Positions 59,986 to 64,000 of a stretch of 64,000 bases of DNA are shown piece after piece. Made by a program: the position numbers and the translations under genes. Numbering within the stretch: the first letter of the stretch is position 1; each line of letters opens with the position of its first letter. The notes beneath the pieces are model-generated. The model worked only from the letters and a program-made list of their open reading frames with translations, made no database searches and was not told where the DNA came from. This DNA comes from Rhizomys pruinosus (taxonomy: Eukaryota > Chordata > Mammalia > Rodentia > Spalacidae), in assembly GCA_009823505.1 (NCBI GenBank), contig VZQC01011939.1:3310411-3374410 (forward strand). Reading direction: 5' to 3'.

Positions 59986-60295
59986 TTGCCGTGCATTTTG
60001 GAGTTGATTTTGAAGCTGTATAAAACCAATATCTTTTTTCATATTTTGGGTATTTCAAGGACAGAAGGAGACTGGATCAACACAGAGCCAAGAAGCAGGC
60101 TCTTAATGAGCCTCCTGGAGCAGAAGGTGATGCATGGTGGGCACAATGCGTGACAGAAGGTCAAGAGTGAACTCATGAGACAAGTGTTTCAGTTCAGGGG
60201 ATATTCAGAGGGTGGGTGTGCTGCAGAAGACACACAATAGTTAAGGTGAATTGCTGAAGGAAAGTTACAAAGGAGATCCTGACTGTGAGAATACT

Positions 60296-60590
60296 TGTGG
60301 ACAGCATCCTGTCTGGGTAAAGAGGAGGGTCAGCTGCCCAGGTGCAGAGGAGAGCCTGCTGTGAAGACAGTCACCTGTCTAGGTGAAGAAGAGAGACTGC
60401 TGTGTGGGTGCAGAGGAGGGTCAGCTGTCCGGGTACAGAGGAGAGCCTGCTGTGTAGACAGTCTCCTGTCTAGATAAAGAGGAGAGCCTGCTGTGTGGGT
60501 GCAGAGGAGGGTCAGCTGCCCAGGTGCAGAGGAGAGCCTGCTGTGTAGACAGTCACCTGTCTAGGTGAAGAAGAGAGACTGCTGCTTGTT
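60296..60590. repeat. 91-bp tandem repeat, about 3.2 copies
   Basis: AGAGGAGGGTCAGCTG starts at 60321, 60412 and 60503, exactly 91 bp apart. Each unit is itself three ~30-bp sub-units of AGAGGAGAGCCTGCTGTGTG type. Confidence 0.93.
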
Positions 60591-62859
60591 GTGGAAGGGT
60601 GTCAGGACAAAAGAGGCACCCAAGTTGGTCTTTCTCCTGGAGTCTTGCCTACCTCTCTATCTGAGGATCCATTTCTTGGAATTTTGGCATGGATCCGATC
60701 CCTGTGATTCTACAATAATGTGTCAGCCACCCTTCTAACAGTGTTTTAGCATGGATGGTGCTAGACTGCAGCCCAGCTCTGCTCTTCATGATTTTGTAAT
60801 GTTTATGGTCTGAAGCCATGTCCACAGTAGACACCAAACAGAGAGCCTCCTACCTCCTGACTGCAGAACAACCAAGATGGAGTTGTGCCAAGTGAGACAT
60901 CAGATGAAGAGACAGAGCAAAGGGTCCAAGAAGTAGCCAGGTGTCTGCTGGTGACAGCTTCCCAACCAAGATTCCTAGGCCACCCAAAAGGGAAGGAAAT
61001 CTTTGTTTAGAGTCCCAAGTATAAGAGGTCAAAATCTGAAGCATGAGAAGAAAACAGAGGAGTAAAAGTTATGATTCTTAGATATGACCCCCAAAGTAAG
61101 AACAACCACGAAAAACAGATCAAGTGGACTTTACCAAACTTAAAAAATGCTACAAATGCACCATGTAGTTACAGTGATCAGAGTCATACCCCCAAACATC
61201 AAGATGGGGCCCAGCAGACACCAGGGCTAATGGTGTATAAATTGGATGGCATGCAAATTATATTTCAATAAAAATATCCCTAAGATATTTTGAAGGCCAC
61301 TCAGGCAGTTCGAATGAAGAAACTTCCTGACCCCCTGGGGGCAAACCCTGCTATGTGGGAACAGCATCCCTTGGGCTCTACTTTCCATCTTCTCCCTGAA
61401 TCTTATTAGACCTTTCTGAGTGACACTGGATGATTCTCATTGCTCACCCTGCTTGCTCTTTCCCCAAATCCATTTTTTTTTTACAGAAAATCAAGGGCAT
61501 CTGTTGTGCGCCTAGCTGCTGCTGACCCACACTTGCACTGATCCTCTGCCAGCCTTGCAGGGTGGCAAGTCCAGCTGGTGTCCCTGAGGCTCAGAGGTGA
61601 CATGCTGGGCTCAAGCTGCAGCTCTTGTGTCAAGGCCAAGCTCGGTGCCTGAGTCACTGGCCACTGTAGGGGTGCAGGCATCCATGCGCTCATGCCTCCC
61701 CAGACCCTGCTGGCTGCAACCTTGGCTGAAGGTCAGGCCATTTCAGAAGAGTGAGCATCATCTCTTGAGAGAGTCCTGTGGGGTTGGCAACATGCTGGAG
61801 GCAGGCAGTCTACCTGTTCTCAATGTCTACCTTAGGCACAAAAGCAAGAGAGAAGTCTCAAGAAAAGGCCATTGTGCTGATAAAGCCAGAGAAGATCCAT
61901 CAATAGGGAGCACCCAGGTGGCTTGGGGGTGCTCTTGGTTGCTGCTGTCATAGTCCACGTGCACCCTACGTTTCTGTGTCAAGTGGTGGAGGCTTGTTTT
62001 CCACACAGGCCATTCAGTACTTGGGTGTGGCCAAGAAGCATTTGCTAAAAGCACCAGAGCACTTAGACTCGCTGGTGTTCTATTGATGTGGCAGGATTTT
62101 TGGCTGCCTACCTCTTTTTCTCTGTGTCCAATTGCCTAGTAAATGACAACTTGCCAAGAGACTCTTATCGTAGTCTTGCTGCCCCTTGTAAATGAAAATT
62201 AACCTAAGAGTGAGCGGAGGCATCCTGTTTTGCATCTGTTTGGCCATGGGGTGGGATGTGCAAAAATCTTGTCTTACCCCTGGCAGTTAGAGGGCTGAAC
62301 TGCTTCACTGATGGCAGGGGGGATCTAATACCCTGATAATCAGCCCCTGTCCTTTGGAGCTCCCCTTCAGTTTCCTCCCTAACAGAAGTGTAATTAAAGC
62401 TCACAGCAGCCAGAGCTCTGAGCAAGAATGATACTCTATCCCCCCCCCCCCCCGCCCCGTGCCGAAAAGCCGAGAATCTGGGGAAGAGCCAGGCACTACG
62501 GAAGCTCCATCCACTGCTGACCTGCTGACCAATTCACAAGAGGAGGGATGAGGAGACCTCTGGGACAGCAGGCAGCCCTTTTGGAGACTGTCCTCTGTGT
62601 CTCCGGTCTAGAACAGTTACTGTACTTACTCTATCCATAGCTCGGAGGGAAAGAGGAGCCATGATTAGGCCAAGTACAGCCACGGAGGTGAGGCAGTATA
62701 AATGGAGGGGAGAAACCTCCCCCAGGGAACAGGGCTGCAGTGTACGGAGCTCACAGCACTGGAATGAGATGGAAGTTGTCCCAGCTCAGGAGGCCTAGAT
62801 GGATTGCTTGGCTTTGAGAAGCCAGAGCTCAAGGTTTTTGAAGGTTGTTAAGAAATGTA
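60591..62859. other. Upstream region, few features
   Basis: Poly-C (14 nt) at 62440-62453. No gene or repeat family assigned. Confidence 0.4.
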
Positions 62860-64000
62860 AGGGGGGGAGCTGCCCTCTGCTCTTGCAGCCGGCACCCAGC
62901 GCCATTGTGAGTCTGTGTGCAGGGGGCTCAGGCTGGGGTCCGGCTGAGACCACCTGAAGCACAGGAGCCCGGACCTTGCTCCAGAGAGGTAGTACTTAGG
63001 GTAGATTGCTTCTTGGGCTGCTGGATAGTTGATTTGCCGGTTCGTAGCCGGGGAGCCATGAGCCAGCCTGCTTGGGTCCAAACCTGAAACCCTTGTAGGG
63101 TGTGGCTGTCTGGGTGGAGCTGCCCTCTGCTCTTGCAGCTGGCACCCAGTGCCATTGTGAGTCTGTGTGCAGGGGGCTCAGGCTGGGGTCTGGCTGAGAC
63201 CACCTGAAGCACAGGAGCCCAGCCCTTGCTCCAGAGAGGTACCAGACTAAGTCAGTAATATCCTCCCCCCTCAACTGGAATTGAGGAAAGAGCATCCAAG
63301 TGGATTTTTGTTTTGGAGAACCCTCAGAACAGGAAGGGAAGAATGGCTTAGAGTTCCAATATCCACTATATAAACAAAATTGAAAGCCTGAAACCTAGAC
63401 AAGTCAACACTCCATAAACAAGGAGGGAAAAAAAAAGCATTGGAAGGAGGCAAGCCAAACAAGCCTTCAACATAGTGAAAAGACATTTGTGATTGGCATC
63501 TGAATACAGGCAAAAAAAAAAAAAAAAAGTAAACCCCTATCCCTGGAACATGATGAAGGGATAACATGGGAAAGGTGCAGGATCGCTCTGCACCAGGTCT
63601 CCCATCCCTGTATGGGATAGCTACAATGGGATCCCCCTGGAGGTGACCCAAGAAACAGATCTTAGAGGAATAATTGCAGACCTATGCAGAGAAATTAAAG
63701 AAAACAAAGAAGAAGCCAGAGAACTAAGGAGAGAGAATGAAAAACTCAAAAAGGACCTAGAGGGATACAATGACAAACTTCAGAAAGAACTAAAGGAACA
63801 GAATTACAAACTCCAGAAAGAACTTGAGGGAAAAAAACAAACTCTGAAAGGAAGTAGAAACACTGAAAAAGGAAGCCAACCAATGAAGTAAGGAACACCA
63901 AGAAGAGATGGAGAAGCTCAAAAAGGAAATGAAAATACTAAAGAAAACACAGGATGAAATGAAAAAGGAAATAGAACACTCATCCAATCAAGAAGAAAGG
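62860..64000 (+). mobile_element. LINE-1, 5' end with tandem promoter monomers (continues past window)
   Basis: Starts with a 250-bp monomer (62866-63115) followed by a second, partial monomer (63116-63240); GGAGCTGCCCTCTGCTCTTG begins both. A non-repeated tether follows, then ORF1. Tandem 5' monomers are a hallmark of murine-type LINE-1 promoters, where copy number sets promoter strength (established for mouse LINE-1). A CGCCATTGTGAG motif in the monomer resembles a YY1-type site. Only the first 1.1 kb is in the window. Confidence 0.88.
63565..64000 (+). pseudogene. LINE-1 ORF1 N-terminal part, frameshifted
   Basis: Open frame from 63565; its only in-frame start is GTG at 63643, since the nearby ATG (63566) is one frame off. 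The protein is a heptad-rich coiled coil (many Lys/Glu/Leu, e.g. ENEKLKKDLEGYNDKLQKEL), as expected for the ORF1p trimerisation domain, an RNA-binding nucleic-acid chaperone in intact elements. It stops at 63889-63891. One extra base near 63846-63852 shifts the frame; the coiled-coil reading continues in the next frame, which also carries a TGA at 63884-63886. Both lesions make this copy incapable of full ORF1p. Confidence 0.8.

Larger units (their letters stand above)
38320..64000 (-). other. Myt1l: MYT1L upstream region (5' intron or UTR territory)
   Basis: Everything right of the ATG is upstream of the coding region. MYT1L genes carry several non-coding 5' exons over a long distance (family knowledge), so this is probably intron. 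I could not identify a non-coding exon or promoter, and no CpG island is seen. Confidence 0.6.

Noticed and set aside
63271..63651. 126-codon minus-strand frame
   Set aside because: Antisense of the LINE-1 5' region; the hydrophobic run comes from an A tract read in reverse.

Overview
This is mammalian nuclear DNA from a rodent, most likely a muroid (mouse/hamster/gerbil-like) species. The evidence is the repeat content: many B2-type and B1-type SINEs with target-site duplications, B4/ID-like fragments, MaLR-type LTRs, LINE-1 with tandem 5' promoter monomers, and older MIR, L2 and MER5A relics. I cannot name the species. Coding density is very low, and almost every open frame in the window is noise, a repeat, or the reverse strand of something else.

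The one gene I can support is MYT1L (myelin transcription factor 1-like, a neuronal CCHHC zinc-finger repressor), on the minus strand. Its first four coding exons are present: exon A with the ATG (38265-38319), a 34-nt microexon B (38060-38093), exon C (37732-37794), which carries the first four metal ligands of zinc finger 1, and exon D (5628-5995), which carries the last ligand, basic clusters and the long acidic/poly-Glu region. Splice sites and phases agree at every junction (55+34+63+368 nt = 173 codons plus 1 nt). Exons A-C sit within 590 bp. A 31.7-kb intron then separates C from D. The next exon lies beyond the left edge, and everything right of 38320 is upstream of the start codon (5' intron or untranslated region, no exon recognised).

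Layout: 1-5627, intron after exon D. 5996-37731, the large intron, with a triple SINE cluster (8.4-9.15 kb), MER5A and MIR relics, a 20-bp minisatellite (19.2-19.7 kb), a 1.5-kb array of a 15-bp unit (20.7-22.1 kb), MaLR LTRs (29.3-30.3 kb), a CpG-retaining, homeodomain-site-rich candidate conserved element (31.1-32.0 kb) and a 1-kb retroposon with a 17-bp target duplication (33.25-34.26 kb). 38320-64000, upstream sequence with a 328-bp palindrome (44.7-45.1 kb), a retroposon with a 52-nt pure A tail (46.2-46.8 kb), a 2.3-kb array of a 31-bp unit (48.0-50.2 kb), an old LINE-1 split by SINEs (54.7-56.2 kb), a 91-bp tandem repeat (60.3-60.6 kb) and the 5' end of a LINE-1 with promoter monomers and a broken ORF1 (62.86 kb to the end).

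No new multi-gene system is present. The most noteworthy items are the exon architecture of MYT1L, the long inverted repeat, the large minisatellites whose unit composition creates false long reading frames, and a retroposon family with one shared 3' module behind differing 5' ends.
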